Under the pieces are notes generated by a model. That model was given only the letters and a program-made list of their open reading frames with translations, ran no database searches and was not told the origin of the DNA. From Paracoccus sulfuroxidans (lineage in GTDB: Bacteria; Pseudomonadota; Alphaproteobacteria; Rhodobacterales; Rhodobacteraceae), in contig NZ_VLKU01000003.1 of the NCBI RefSeq assembly GCF_007830335.1, forward strand, positions 372,001-436,000: 64,000 nt of DNA. Direction: 5' to 3'. Positions 15,866 through 25,675 of the stretch are shown here, one piece after another (the stretch's first letter is position 1; each line of letters begins with the position of its first letter). Both the position numbers and the translations under genes were made by a program.

Positions 15866-17920
15866 ATGGGCAAAGGCTATCGCACGGACATCGGCAAAGG
15901 CGGAGAGACACAGCAACTGGCCGACAAGGACGGCACGGCGCTGACGACGAATTTTGGCCTGCCGCTGTCGGATAACGAAAACAGCCTCAAGGCGGGCGAG
16001 CGTGGCCCGACCCTGCTGGAAGACTTCATCCTGCGCGAGAAGATCTTCCACTTCGATCATGAGCGCATCCCCGAGCGGATCGTCCATGCCCGTGGCTCGG
16101 CCGCGCATGGCTATTTCGTATGCACGGATCCGATCCCCGAGATCAGCCGCGCCAGCCTGTTTTCCAAGAAGGGAAAGAAGACGCCCGTCTTTGCCCGTTT
16201 CTCGACGGTCGCGGGCGGCGCAGGCTCGGTCGACACGCCGCGCGATGTGCGCGGATTTGCGGTGAAATTCTATACCGACGAAGGCAACTGGGATCTGGTC
16301 GGCAACAATATCCCGGTGTTCTTCATTCAGGACGCGATCAAGTTTCCCGACCTGATCCATTCGGTGAAGATGGAGGCCGACCGCGCATTCCCGCAAGCCG
16401 CCAGCGCCCATGATACCTTCTGGGATTTCGTCTCGCTGATGCCCGAGACCTTCCACACCCTGATCTGGGCGATGTCTGACCGGGGCATTCCGCGCAGCCT
16501 GCGGATGATGGACGGGTTCGGGGTGCATACGTTCAAGCTGGTGAACGGCGACGGGAAGGAAAGCTTCGTCAAGTTCCACTGGCGCCCGAAGCTTGGGGTG
16601 CAATCGCTGATCTGGGACGAATCCGCCAAGCTGCAGGGGGCGGATAACGACTATCACCGCCGCGACCTCTGGGAGGCGATCGCGCGCAGCGATTTCCCTG
16701 AGTGGGAATTCGGCCTGCAGATCTTTGATCAGAAGCAGGCTGACTCGCTGCCCTATGACATTTTGGATGCGACCAAGATCATCCCCGAGGAGATCGTGCC
16801 CCTGCGCGTGATCGGGCGCATGGTGCTGGACCGCAATCCCGACAACTTCTTTGCCGAGACCGAGCAGTCCGCGTTCTTGCCCTCGAACATCGTGCCGGGG
16901 ATCGACTTCACCGATGACCCGCTGTTGCAGGGGAGGCTGTTTTCCTATCTCGACACGCAGAAGTCGCGGCTGGGGACGACGAATTTCCATCAGATCCCGG
17001 TGAATGCGCCGAAATGCCCCTACGCCAATATGCAGCGCGACGGCATGATGCAGACCCATATCTTCAAGGGCCGCGCGAACTACGAGCCGAACAGCCTGGA
17101 TGAGGCGGGCGAAGACCCCGGCCCGCGCCCCGTCAGCACGGGCTTTGCCACCGCGCCGCAAGAGGTTGAGGGCCGCAAGCTGCGCGTGCGCAGCGAAAGC
17201 TTCGGCGATTTCTACAGCCAGCCCCGGCTTTACTGGAACTCGATGACCGAGAGTGAGCAGGCGCATATCGCCTCGGCCATGGTGTTTGAGTTGTCGAAGG
17301 TCTCGCTTGAGCATATCCGCGTCAGGATGCTGTCGCAGCTGCGCGTGTTGCACGAAGATCTGGCCAAGCGGGTGGCGGCGGGTCTGGGGATGGACCTGCC
17401 CGCAGCCGCGAAGCCCTTCAGGAAGCCGCTTGATCTGCCGGTCTCGGATGCCTTGTCGATCCAGAAGAACTGGCATGCGACGTTGCAAGGACGGCAGGTT
17501 GCAGTGTTGTTTGACGAAGGCTCGGATCCATCCGAGATAGAGGCGCTGCAAAAGGCCGTCACCACCAAGGGCGGCACGGTCTTCACCATCGCCCCCAAGG
17601 TGGGCGGCATTGCCATGAAGAAGGGTGTGATGAAGGCCGATGGCCAGCTTGCCGGTTCGCCCTCGGTTCTGTTCGACGCCGTGGCCTTGGTGCTGACTGA
17701 AGAGGCCGCGACGCGCCTGTCGCGAGATGCGGCTGCTGTCGGGTTTGTCTCCGATGCCTATGCGCATCTAAAGGCCATCGGGGCGAACAAAGGCGCGCAG
17801 GCTTTGCTTGATCGCGCAGGGGTCGCCCCTGACAAGGGCGTCACGGATCTGGCCGGTCTGCCGAAGGCCGCGACGGCGCGTTATTGGGACCGGGAAGAGA
17901 AGATCCGCGATCTGGCCTGA
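15866..17920 (+). CDS. katE: Clade-2 large-subunit catalase (HPII type)
   Basis: A 684-residue heme catalase that disproportionates hydrogen peroxide. The catalytic His is H74 in [15 protein letters not shown], the distal Asn lies in [13 protein letters not shown], and the proximal heme-ligand Tyr lies in [14 protein letters not shown]. Length and the C-terminal flavodoxin/DJ-1-like domain ([20 protein letters not shown] onward, about residues 540-684) assign it to the large clade-2 group. CAAGGAGG precedes the ATG. It is transcribed alone, divergently from the SOS-box repair operon; no OxyR site could be verified by eye. Confidence 0.95.
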   Translation: MGKGYRTDIGKGGETQQLADKDGTALTTNFGLPLSDNENSLKAGERGPTLLEDFILREKIFHFDHERIPERIVHARGSAAHGYFVCTDPIPEISRASLFSKKGKKTPVFARFSTVAGGAGSVDTPRDVRGFAVKFYTDEGNWDLVGNNIPVFFIQDAIKFPDLIHSVKMEADRAFPQAASAHDTFWDFVSLMPETFHTLIWAMSDRGIPRSLRMMDGFGVHTFKLVNGDGKESFVKFHWRPKLGVQSLIWDESAKLQGADNDYHRRDLWEAIARSDFPEWEFGLQIFDQKQADSLPYDILDATKIIPEEIVPLRVIGRMVLDRNPDNFFAETEQSAFLPSNIVPGIDFTDDPLLQGRLFSYLDTQKSRLGTTNFHQIPVNAPKCPYANMQRDGMMQTHIFKGRANYEPNSLDEAGEDPGPRPVSTGFATAPQEVEGRKLRVRSESFGDFYSQPRLYWNSMTESEQAHIASAMVFELSKVSLEHIRVRMLSQLRVLHEDLAKRVAAGLGMDLPAAAKPFRKPLDLPVSDALSIQKNWHATLQGRQVAVLFDEGSDPSEIEALQKAVTTKGGTVFTIAPKVGGIAMKKGVMKADGQLAGSPSVLFDAVALVLTEEAATRLSRDAAAVGFVSDAYAHLKAIGANKGAQALLDRAGVAPDKGVTDLAGLPKAATARYWDREEKIRDLA

Positions 17921-18130
17921 CAAATTGTGCGGCGTTCTGGGCGAAGGATGCCAGCGCCCTTAGCGGTGCCAAGTGGAATAGGCGATCAGGGAGGAGGGGG
18001 GGCGGACCTCGGTCCTCCTCTTCGACGAGCCGCGTCTGCGCCTGTCGATCATGCCGCAGCTGGAAGGGGGCGAGGCGGCAAGCTATCCCTGTTGCGGACT
18101 GACTGGGACCGAACAGAATGCGCCCCGCGG

Positions 18131-19006
18131 CTAGTGCTCGGCCCCACGGGTCGAGCGGCGCAGGCTGCTGCGATAGGCGCGGCTGACGACCTGTGCGTTC
18201 AGCGGGCCAAGGCGTCGCTGAAGCAGCTCCTCAATCACGCGCGCCTCGCTTTGCATCGCGGCAATGATCCCGTCGCAGCGCCCGGCTTCCTCCATCCGCG
18301 AGGTGATTGCGCCCACACCGATGGCGGCGACGGCCTCGCCCGAGGCGCCGAAAATCGGCACGCCAATTGCGGTCATGCCCGGCGCGACCCGGCCGGGGTT
18401 CAGCGCGTAGCCCTTGTCGCGGGTCTCGGCGACGAAATCGAAAAGCTGCGTTGCGGTCAGGTTCCATTTCCGCTCGGCCTCGGCCGCATTGAGGGCAATG
18501 GCGCGCGACACGAAATCATCGGGCTGGAAGGCCAGCAGCGCGAGGCTGCCCGCGCCGACGCCCAGCGGGCGGCGGTCGCCAATGTCTAGCGTCAGGGTCT
18601 TAATCGGATAGTCGCCCTCATAACGCTCGATGCAGATCGATTCGTAATTGTGGCGGATCGACATATAGACGGTGTCTTGCGTGGTCTCGGTCAGCCGCGT
18701 CATCGAAGCATGGGCGGCATCGCGCAGCCCGAAACGGTTCGCGGCAATCGCGCCGATCTCGCAAAGCTCAAGGCCCAGGAAATAGCTGCCACCGGCCGGC
18801 ACCTGTTCCAGCAGACCCGCCTGCACCAGCGCCCCCAGAAACCGATGCGCGGTCGAGCGGCTGAGCCCGGTTTCATCGGCAACCTCGGCCAGTTTGGCGC
18901 CTTCGCTGCGCTTTGAGGCGACGACACGCAAGACGAGCATCGCCCGGTCAAGGCTCTGCATACTTTGCAAACGGTCGGATTCGGTGGAGGCGCTATCTTT
19001 ACTCAT
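18131..19006 (-). CDS. IclR-family transcriptional regulator
   Basis: A 291-residue regulator with an N-terminal winged helix (SLDRAMLVLRVVA, KLAEVADETGLSRSTAHRFLG) and a C-terminal IclR effector domain (YESICIERYEGDYPIKT, NPGRVAPGMTAIGVPIFG). It is divergent from the ABC/2-oxoacid dehydrogenase operon, whose promoter carries a perfect palindrome just downstream of -10, so it most likely represses or activates that operon in response to an imported acid or its metabolite. The ATG at 19006 was taken over an in-frame TTG at 19024. Confidence 0.9.
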   Translation of the reverse strand: MSKDSASTESDRLQSMQSLDRAMLVLRVVASKRSEGAKLAEVADETGLSRSTAHRFLGALVQAGLLEQVPAGGSYFLGLELCEIGAIAANRFGLRDAAHASMTRLTETTQDTVYMSIRHNYESICIERYEGDYPIKTLTLDIGDRRPLGVGAGSLALLAFQPDDFVSRAIALNAAEAERKWNLTATQLFDFVAETRDKGYALNPGRVAPGMTAIGVPIFGASGEAVAAIGVGAITSRMEEAGRCDGIIAAMQSEARVIEELLQRRLGPLNAQVVSRAYRSSLRRSTRGAEH

Positions 19007-19188
19007 ACTGGGATAGATAACCAATGAGTGAAACGAATGAAACGGTTTTCTGCGATCCTCTGCTTTCGGGCTTCGCAGCCATTCCGGTGGGGAACCGATC
19101 AGACCCCACTACAACATTGAGTGTGCATGATATACTGCCTTGATCTGGCAGCAGCACTGCGAACCTTCCCATCGCGCGCATTTATGAA

Positions 19189-19230
19189 TTGACATATTTG
19201 TGTCGTTTCCGTTTAATGGGAATATATTCC
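19189..19230 (+). promoter_or_regulatory. Sigma70-type promoter with palindromic operator
   Basis: TTGACA (19189-19194), a 17-base spacer and TTTAAT (19212-19217) make a near-consensus promoter. Immediately downstream, GGAATATATTCC (19219-19230) is a perfect 12-base palindrome over the expected transcription start. IclR-family operators are commonly palindromes of this size, so binding by the adjacent IclR protein is a reasonable inference. The rest of 19007-19327 shows no gene. Confidence 0.7.
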
Positions 19231-19327
19231 AGTCAGTGAGACTCATGGCGAGAGTGAGGGCCAGAGCCAAAACGGCGGGATCGTCATAAACGGCGCCACC
19301 GCCCGTGGCTGGCGCAGGGAGGAAAAG

Positions 19328-20290
19328 ATGGGAAACAGGTTGCTGGGCCTTCTGGGCTCAACCGGACTTGCATGTCTTGTGCTTGCTGCGGGGCCGGTTC
19401 AGGCCGCAGATGCGCCGAAGATCTGCGTGAACCGCTATGTTTCGGCCACCGTCATCGATGAGATCATGAAGGGCCTTGCCGCAGGGCTGACGGATGCGGG
19501 TATCTCGCAGGAGAATATGGTCGTCCAGAACCCCGAGGCCGATGCCGCGACCCAGCAGACGCTGGCGCAAAGCTTTGTCAGCGATGGCTGCGATGTGATC
19601 GTGGCGATCAGCACGCCGGGCGCGCAGGCTTTCAAACGCGCCACCGATTCGATCCCGGTCGTCTTCATCGGCTCATCGACGCCGGTCGAGGCGGGGCTGG
19701 TTCAATCCTTCGAAGCACCGGGCGGCAATTTCACCGGCGTCGCCGATCCCGCGCCGATCGAGGCCGATATCGAGTCGATGCGCGAGGTTCTGCCCGGCAT
19801 GAAAACCGTCGGGCTGATCTATAAGGCGGGCGATCCGGCGGGTGACTTCCTCGCCAAACGCGCCGCCGCCTATCTGACCGCGCAGGGGCTGACCCCGATC
19901 GAGGCGACCATCGCCAATGCGGGCGAGGCGATGCAATCGGCGCAATCTCTGGTCGGCCGCGTCGATGTGATCGAAGTGCCGGGCGATTCCACCACGATCA
20001 GCGCCATGGCCGCGATCCTGAAGGTCGCCGATGATGCGAAACTTCCGGTCTTTGGCGGGCTGCAAGAGGCGGTCTCGCAGGGCGGGCTGCTCTCGGCGTC
20101 CTATAGCTATGAGGTCGTGGGCTATGAGGCCGCTGATCTGGTCAGGCGCGTCCTTGCCGGGGAGGACCCGGCCACGATCCCCGTCGTCATCCCGAAAGCG
20201 ACCGGGTTTGAGCTGAACCTGACCAAAGCCAAGGCGCTTGGCCTCGACATCCCCGAGCATGTCCAGAAACGCGCAAGCCGGACTTACTGA
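19328..20290 (+). CDS. ABC importer substrate-binding protein (PF04392 family)
   Basis: A 320-residue periplasmic binding protein with an N-terminal signal peptide (hydrophobic residues 5-22, AAGPVQAADA cleavage region). The fold and motifs (VNRYVSATVIDEIMKGL, DVIVAISTPGAQAFK, VVFIGSSTPVEAGLV, GVADPAPIEADIESM) match the PF04392 ABC binding proteins, whose known ligands include aromatic amino acids; the ligand here is unknown. GGGAGG precedes the ATG. It is the first gene of an eight-gene operon whose downstream enzymes suggest that the cargo is an amino acid, amine or branched/oxo acid. Confidence 0.88.
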   Translation: MGNRLLGLLGSTGLACLVLAAGPVQAADAPKICVNRYVSATVIDEIMKGLAAGLTDAGISQENMVVQNPEADAATQQTLAQSFVSDGCDVIVAISTPGAQAFKRATDSIPVVFIGSSTPVEAGLVQSFEAPGGNFTGVADPAPIEADIESMREVLPGMKTVGLIYKAGDPAGDFLAKRAAAYLTAQGLTPIEATIANAGEAMQSAQSLVGRVDVIEVPGDSTTISAMAAILKVADDAKLPVFGGLQEAVSQGGLLSASYSYEVVGYEAADLVRRVLAGEDPATIPVVIPKATGFELNLTKAKALGLDIPEHVQKRASRTY

Positions 20291-20291
20291 C

Positions 20292-21248
20292 ATGGATATC
20301 ACCAGCATTCTTCTGATCGGGGCGCAGGTCGGGCTGATCTATGGCCCGCTTGCCCTTGGCATCTATTTCGCGCTGAACGTCATGAGCCTGCCGGACCTGA
20401 CGCTTGAAGGCTCTTTCGGGGTCGGGGGCGCGACCACGGCGGTCCTGCTGCTGAAAGGGTGTGACCCGGCCACCGCGCTTGCAGGCGGGATGGCCAGCGG
20501 CATGGTCATGGGCTTCCTGACCGCCTGTCTCCATGTCTATCTGCATATGAACGTGCTTCTCGCCGGCATTCTGATGACGACGGCGGCATGGTCGATCAGC
20601 CTGGCGATCATGGGGGCGGGGAATATCTCGCTGCTCTCGCAGGCGACGCTGTTTGACTGGGTCGGCAAGGGCTTTGGCCTCAATGCGCAATGGTCGCAGA
20701 TCCTCGTCGGCTCGGGCTTTTCGCTGGTCGTGGCGCTGGGGCTGATCTGGCTGTTGCAGACCAATTACGGCATGTCGCTGCGTGCGGCGGGGCTCAATAT
20801 CCAGACCGCGCGCGGCCTTGGCATCCGCACCGAGACGCGCCAGATCGTCGGCCTTGTCATCGCCAATGGCCTAGCCGCGATGACCGGCGGGCTTGTGGTG
20901 CAAAGTCAGGGCTTCATGGATGTGTCGATCCAGACCGGCGTCATCGTGATCGGCCTTGCCGCGCTGATGATCGGCATGAGCATCTTCAAGACCCCGCGCA
21001 TTGTGCCCTCGATCATCGGCGTCATCCTTGGCATCTTCATCTACCGCGTCGTCGTCACATTGGCGCTGAAACTGGGTCTGCCGCCCTATTTCATCAAGCT
21101 TGCGACCGCCGTCGTGGTCTTTGCCATCGTCGCGATCCGCAGCCACGGTTTTGGCTTCATCGCGATCCCCGGCACCGAGCGGGCCCGCAAGGCCGCCCGC
21201 GAACATCTCGACTATCTGGAGAACGATCGTGTCGTCAACATCACCTGA
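20292..21248 (+). CDS. ABC importer permease
   Basis: A 318-residue inner-membrane protein with about eight hydrophobic segments (for example ILLIGAQVGLIYGPLALGIY, LVVALGLIWLL, IVPSIIGVILGIFIYRVVV). The pattern SLPDLTLEGSFGVGGA near the start and GLAAMTGGLVVQSQGFMD in the middle are hallmarks of the branched-chain-like permeases that pair with PF04392 binding proteins. The start codon comes one base after the preceding stop, so translation is probably coupled. The ATPase gene overlaps its end by 20 bases. Confidence 0.88.
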   Translation: MDITSILLIGAQVGLIYGPLALGIYFALNVMSLPDLTLEGSFGVGGATTAVLLLKGCDPATALAGGMASGMVMGFLTACLHVYLHMNVLLAGILMTTAAWSISLAIMGAGNISLLSQATLFDWVGKGFGLNAQWSQILVGSGFSLVVALGLIWLLQTNYGMSLRAAGLNIQTARGLGIRTETRQIVGLVIANGLAAMTGGLVVQSQGFMDVSIQTGVIVIGLAALMIGMSIFKTPRIVPSIIGVILGIFIYRVVVTLALKLGLPPYFIKLATAVVVFAIVAIRSHGFGFIAIPGTERARKAAREHLDYLENDRVVNIT

Positions 21249-22056
21249 GACCCGTCCCGCGCTCGAGGTTGTCAATGTCCTCAAACAGTTCAAACAGGCC
21301 GGACGCAGCGAGCTTTTCACCGCCGTCAACCGCGTGAATCTCACGATCGCGCCGGGCCAGATCGTGGCCATGGTCGGCTCGAACGGATCGGGGAAATCGA
21401 CGCTTTTGTCGATGATCGCGGGCAGCCAGCGTCCCGATCAGGGCGAGATCCGGGTCGCGGGCGTTGCCGTCACCGATATGCCGTCCTGGCAGCGCACCGG
21501 CCTTGTCGCTCTGGTGCGCCAGAACCCCGAACATAACGTCTTTTCCGCTTTGACCATCGCCGAGAATTTCGCGCTGGCCGATGCGGGCAAGTCGAAACGC
21601 TTCAACCTCAAAGGCGCGGTCACGCCGCGGATCAAGGATATGGCGCGCGCGGCACTGGCGCAATTCTCGATGGGGCTTGAGGACCGGATCGACAATCTGG
21701 CGGGCAACCTCTCGGGCGGTCAGCGTCAGGCGGTCTCGGTCGCGATGGCGACCTGCCGCGATCCGGGGCTCTTGCTTCTGGACGAACATGTCTCGGCGCT
21801 CGATCCGACCCGCGCGCGGGTGGTGATGGAAAAGACCGAAGAGATCGTGCGCGCCCGCCGCGTCGCCACGCTGATGGTCACCCATGACATGAGCCATGCG
21901 ATCAAACATTCGGATCGGCTGATCCTGATGCATCGCGGCCAGATCACCATGGACCTTGGCGCCGAGGAAAAGGCGGGGCTGACGGTTCCGACCCTGCTGC
22001 GCCGGTTCGAGGAACTGACCGGAGAATCCCTGCCTGACAGCGCCGTTCTGGCCTGA
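21229..22056 (+). CDS. ABC importer ATP-binding protein
   Basis: A 275-residue ATPase with Walker A GSNGSGKST, signature LSGGQRQAVS, Walker B LLLLDEHVSALD and the switch His in MVTHDMSHA. The GTG at 21229 lies within the end of the permease gene and follows GGAG; it is the only sensible start because upstream codons extend into permease coding sequence. The glutamine loop is VRQNPEHNVF. One ATPase gene serves one permease gene, so the importer probably works as homodimers of each. Confidence 0.9.
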   Translation: MSSTSPETRPALEVVNVLKQFKQAGRSELFTAVNRVNLTIAPGQIVAMVGSNGSGKSTLLSMIAGSQRPDQGEIRVAGVAVTDMPSWQRTGLVALVRQNPEHNVFSALTIAENFALADAGKSKRFNLKGAVTPRIKDMARAALAQFSMGLEDRIDNLAGNLSGGQRQAVSVAMATCRDPGLLLLDEHVSALDPTRARVVMEKTEEIVRARRVATLMVTHDMSHAIKHSDRLILMHRGQITMDLGAEEKAGLTVPTLLRRFEELTGESLPDSAVLA

Positions 22057-22102
22057 GGCCCTTCCCGCGCCACCGCGCGACGACCCAACAAGGACTTAGA
22101 AG

Positions 22103-22345
22103 ATGATCGTAGATTTCCCCCTGCCCGAACTGGGTGAGCAGGTTTCCTCGGCAACCGTGACCGGCTGGATGAAGGCCCCCGGCGACCAGATCAGCAAGGA
22201 TGAGCTGATGCTGGAAGTGATGACCGAAAAGATCAATGTCGAGGTCGTCAGCCCCTATGACGGCAAACTGGTCGAGATCCTTGCCGATATCGATGCCGAT
22301 GTCTCGCCCGGCGTCATCGTCGCCCGGATCGAGATCGCCGACTGA
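22103..22345 (+). CDS. Stand-alone lipoyl-domain protein
   Basis: An 80-residue protein consisting only of a biotinyl/lipoyl domain. The modified Lys lies in LEVMTEKINVEVVSP, and PYDGKLVEILADIDADV completes the hammerhead fold. In most 2-oxoacid dehydrogenases this domain is the N-terminus of E2; here it is a separate gene, just upstream of E1 alpha, while the E2 catalytic domain is encoded four genes later. It should act as a free swinging arm carrying the acyl group between E1 and E2. Confidence 0.9.
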   Translation: MIVDFPLPELGEQVSSATVTGWMKAPGDQISKDELMLEVMTEKINVEVVSPYDGKLVEILADIDADVSPGVIVARIEIAD

Positions 22346-22371
22346 ACCCCCAGCTGTCAGGAGTCCCGCTC

Positions 22372-23346
22372 GTGAAGCCAGATGAGAACCTGAAGGTCGC
22401 GCTCTACCAGAACCTCGTGAAAGCCCGCGAGCTGGAAGAGCAGATGACCAAACTGGCCGGTTTCCATGCCGGCGTGGGCGAAGAGGCCGTCGTCGTCGGC
22501 GCCTTCTTCGGCCTCAAGGATGGTGAATATTGCGCCCCGCATTATCGCGGCGCATTGACGGCGGCGCATATGCGCGGCGCCGATCTGCACCGGCTGATTG
22601 CCAGCGTGATGGGCAAGGCCACCTCCTATACCCGTGGTCGGGTGCGCGGCGACATCTGCCTGCCCTTCCAGTTCCGCACGCTTGGTATGTTCTCGGGCGT
22701 GCTCGGCAATCCGATGAATATTGCGACCGGCATGGCTCTGGCCTCGAAACAGCGTGGCGACGGCACGGCGGTCGTCACCAGTTTCGGCGAGGGCACGAGC
22801 AATATCGGCGGCTTTCACGAGGCGCTGAACCTCGCCGCCTGTCTGTCGCTGCCGATCGTCTATGTCTGCCAGAACAACGGCTATGCCATGTCGACGCGCA
22901 GCGATTATTCGATCAAGACCGGCTCGGTCGCGGATCGGGCAGTGGGCTACGGCATTCCCGGCATCGAGGTCGACGGCAATGACGTCATCGCGGTGTTCGA
23001 GGCGGTGCAGACCGCGCTTGAACGCGCCCGCGCAGGGCAGGGGCCGACGCTGATCGATGCCCGGACCTATCGGCTGAGCGGCCATTACACCGGCGACAAC
23101 AACCATTATCAGCCCAGTGAGGAGCGCGAGGCCTGGATCGCCCGCGATCCGGTCGCGCGTCTGCGCGCCGATCTTGCAGCCTCGGGGATCATGGACGAGG
23201 CGCGGATGGATGAGATCCGCAGTGCCGCCCATGCCGAGGTTGCCGCCGCGATTGCGGCCGCGCAGGCCGATCCCGAAGCCGATCTCTCGGCGCTGGGGCC
23301 GGATGATCTTTACTGCCCCGATGATGCGGAAAGGGCCTCAGCATGA
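22372..23346 (+). CDS. 2-oxoacid/acetoin dehydrogenase E1 alpha subunit
   Basis: A 324-residue thiamine-diphosphate enzyme subunit. The ThDP motif begins at GDGTAVVTSFGEG and ends at VYVCQNNGYAMS; the E1 alpha phosphorylation-loop-like region is DARTYRLSGHYTGDN. It resembles acetoin and branched-chain E1 alpha rather than homodimeric AceE. GTG was taken as start because CAGGAG lies nine bases before it. Its stop overlaps the E1 beta start (ATGA), giving tight coupling. The decarboxylated substrate is unknown. Confidence 0.9.
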   Translation: MKPDENLKVALYQNLVKARELEEQMTKLAGFHAGVGEEAVVVGAFFGLKDGEYCAPHYRGALTAAHMRGADLHRLIASVMGKATSYTRGRVRGDICLPFQFRTLGMFSGVLGNPMNIATGMALASKQRGDGTAVVTSFGEGTSNIGGFHEALNLAACLSLPIVYVCQNNGYAMSTRSDYSIKTGSVADRAVGYGIPGIEVDGNDVIAVFEAVQTALERARAGQGPTLIDARTYRLSGHYTGDNNHYQPSEEREAWIARDPVARLRADLAASGIMDEARMDEIRSAAHAEVAAAIAAAQADPEADLSALGPDDLYCPDDAERASA

Positions 23347-24326
23347 CCCAGATGACCTTTCAGGAGGCGGTCGTCGCCGCCATCGTCGAGGAAATGGACC
23401 GCGATCCGACCGTGTTCAATATGGGTCAGGACATCGGCCCGATCTATATGGGCGCGATGCATTCGGCCAAGGGCCTCTCGGAGAAATACGGGGCCGATCG
23501 CATCATCGACACGCCGATTTCGGAAACCGCGATGACCGGCGCAGGCATCGGCGCGGCGATCTGCGGGATGCGGCCCATTGTTCAGATCATGTTCGCGGAA
23601 TTTCTGGGCATGACGATCACGCCTCTGGCCTGCGAGGCCTCGGCGATGTGGTATAAATCCGACGGCCAGATCAGCGTGCCTCTGGTGATCCGGGTGCTTT
23701 GCGGCGCGGGTCCGCATCGTGGCCATGCCGAGGATTATATCGGCATCGTTTCCAGCGTTCCGGGGATCAAGGTGGTGATGCCCTCCTGTCCCGCCGATGC
23801 CAAAGGGCTGATGACCGCCGCGATCCGCGACAACAATCCGGTCATCTTCTTCGAGCACATGGGCATCTATCACGGTCCCCGCCAAGAGGTTCCGGGCGAG
23901 GCCGTGGCGATCCCGCTTGGCAAGGCCGATGTGAAACGCGAAGGCGCGGATGTGACCATCGTCGCGACCGGAATGATGGTCCAGCGCGCGCAACGCGCCG
24001 CCGACAAGCTGGCAGCCGAGGGCACCTCGGTCGAGATCATCGACCCGCGCACCATCGTGCCTTTGGATATCGAGACCGTGCTCGCCTCGGTCCGCAAGAC
24101 CCGGCGGCTGGTCGTCGTCACCGAAAGCTGGCGCACCGGCGATCCCCTGTCGGACATGGTCTCGCGCGTGGCCGAAGAGCTTGGCGCCGAAGGGCCGCTG
24201 CCGATTGCCCGCGTCGCGCTGCAAGACACCGCGCGGCCCTTTGCGCTGCCGCTGACACGGGCCTCGATGCCCGATCTCAAAGACATCATCGACGCCGTTC
24301 ACAAAGTGACCAAGGTGCAGAAATGA
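23343..24326 (+). CDS. 2-oxoacid/acetoin dehydrogenase E1 beta subunit
   Basis: A 327-residue partner of E1 alpha. It contains the usual transketolase-like pyrimidine domain (TPISETAMTGAGIGAAICGM, PIVQIMFAEFLGM, GPHRGHAEDYIG) and C-terminal domain (IIDPRTIVPLDIETVLASVR, VTESWRTGDPLSDM). It is four-base coupled to the gene before and to the aminotransferase after. Together with E1 alpha it forms the alpha2beta2 decarboxylase that reductively acylates the lipoyl protein. No E3 gene is in the operon, so a housekeeping dihydrolipoamide dehydrogenase must serve. Confidence 0.9.
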   Translation: MTQMTFQEAVVAAIVEEMDRDPTVFNMGQDIGPIYMGAMHSAKGLSEKYGADRIIDTPISETAMTGAGIGAAICGMRPIVQIMFAEFLGMTITPLACEASAMWYKSDGQISVPLVIRVLCGAGPHRGHAEDYIGIVSSVPGIKVVMPSCPADAKGLMTAAIRDNNPVIFFEHMGIYHGPRQEVPGEAVAIPLGKADVKREGADVTIVATGMMVQRAQRAADKLAAEGTSVEIIDPRTIVPLDIETVLASVRKTRRLVVVTESWRTGDPLSDMVSRVAEELGAEGPLPIARVALQDTARPFALPLTRASMPDLKDIIDAVHKVTKVQK

Positions 24327-25675
24327 ATATCGACTTCGACGGCAAGACGCTCAGCGACGAGCATATCTTCTTCCGCAGCGCCGGTTCAGTGAATCCGGTT
24401 GTGGACCGGGCCGAGGGCATCTATCTCTATGATGTCGACGGCAAGCGCTATATCGACGGCATGGGCGGGGTCGGCGTGGTCAGCATCGGCCATAATGTCC
24501 CCGAGATCCGCGATGCGGCTGTGGCGCAGATGGAAAAGGTCTGTTTCGCCCATCCGTTCCACTGGAAGAACATGCCCCATATGGAGCTGACCGAGCGAAT
24601 CGCCCGCTTTGCCCCAGAAGGCATGACCAAGGTCTTTCTCTGCTCGGGCGGCTCCGAGGCGAATGAATCCGCGATCAAGCTTGCCCGTCAATATCATGTC
24701 GAGCGCGGCAATACCTCTAAATATAAGGTGATTTCGCGCTGGAATAGCTTTCACGGCAATACGATCGGCACGCTCGCCTCGGGCGGCATGCGGGTGCGGC
24801 GCGACCTCTTCACGCCGCTTCTGACCGATATGCCGCATATCGCGTCTTGCAACTGCTATCACTGCCCCTTCGGGCTGGAATATCCGTCCTGCAAGATCCG
24901 CTGCGCCCATGACCTCGAAGCCGAGATCCTGCGCACCGGCCCCGACAATATCGCGGCCTTCATCGCCGAGCCGGTGGTCGGCGCGGCGGGTGGCGGGCTG
25001 ATCGCGCCGCCCGAATATTACGGCATCATCCGCGAGATCTGCGACCGCTACGATATCCTGATGATCATGGATGAGGTCATCACCGGCTTTGGCCGCACCG
25101 GCAAGAATTTCGGCATCGAGCATTGGGGCGTCACGCCGGATATCATCTGCACCGGCAAGGGGCTGAGCAGCGGCTACACCCCGCTTGGCGCGATGATCGT
25201 GCATGAGCGCGTCTTCGAGCCCTTCAAATCCGGTCGCGGCTTTGCCCATGGCTATACGTTCGGCGGCAATCCCCTGTCCTGCGCGATTGGCGAGGCGGTG
25301 CTGAAATATATGGAAGAGCACCAGCTTGTCGGCAACGTCGCCGCCCTTGAGGGCCGTTTCTTCGAGATGGGGCGCGAGCTGCTCGAGCTCGACATCGTTG
25401 GCGATGTTCGCGGCAAGGGCTTTTTCATGGGGCTCGAATTCGTCGAGGACAAATCCAGCCGCAGCCCCTTCGCGCCCTCGCTGAATGTTGCGGGCCGGAT
25501 TGCCGACCGCTGCTTCAAGAACGGGCTGATCGTCGGCGCGGGCAAGGGCAGCATTGATGGCGTCAATGGCGATCACATCAACCTCGCCCCGCCCTTCACC
25601 TGCACCGAGGCCGATCTCGCCGAGATCATCGCGATCCTGCGAAGCTCGATCGAAGAGGTCCGCCATGAGCTCTGA
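24323..25675 (+). CDS. Class III PLP aminotransferase
   Basis: A 450-residue fold-type I transaminase. It has the GGSEANESAIKLARQY cofactor segment, the Asp of the MDEVITGFGRTG box and the Schiff-base Lys in ICTGKGLSSGYTPLGAM. A Cys-rich insertion (NCYHCPFGLEYPSCKIRC) is distinctive of a subgroup next to dehydrogenase genes. It overlaps E1 beta by four bases and the E2 gene by eleven. Class III enzymes normally act on omega-amino or amine substrates, so it may convert the imported amine or amino acid to the carbonyl compound that the E1-E2 complex oxidises; this is inference. Confidence 0.88.
   Translation: MNIDFDGKTLSDEHIFFRSAGSVNPVVDRAEGIYLYDVDGKRYIDGMGGVGVVSIGHNVPEIRDAAVAQMEKVCFAHPFHWKNMPHMELTERIARFAPEGMTKVFLCSGGSEANESAIKLARQYHVERGNTSKYKVISRWNSFHGNTIGTLASGGMRVRRDLFTPLLTDMPHIASCNCYHCPFGLEYPSCKIRCAHDLEAEILRTGPDNIAAFIAEPVVGAAGGGLIAPPEYYGIIREICDRYDILMIMDEVITGFGRTGKNFGIEHWGVTPDIICTGKGLSSGYTPLGAMIVHERVFEPFKSGRGFAHGYTFGGNPLSCAIGEAVLKYMEEHQLVGNVAALEGRFFEMGRELLELDIVGDVRGKGFFMGLEFVEDKSSRSPFAPSLNVAGRIADRCFKNGLIVGAGKGSIDGVNGDHINLAPPFTCTEADLAEIIAILRSSIEEVRHEL

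Noticed and set aside
15746..17767. Long open frame opposite the catalase gene (673 codons).
   Set aside because: It is a GC-bias shadow of katE: low-complexity His/Arg/Asp-rich sequence with no family match, covering a gene with full catalytic residues on the other strand.
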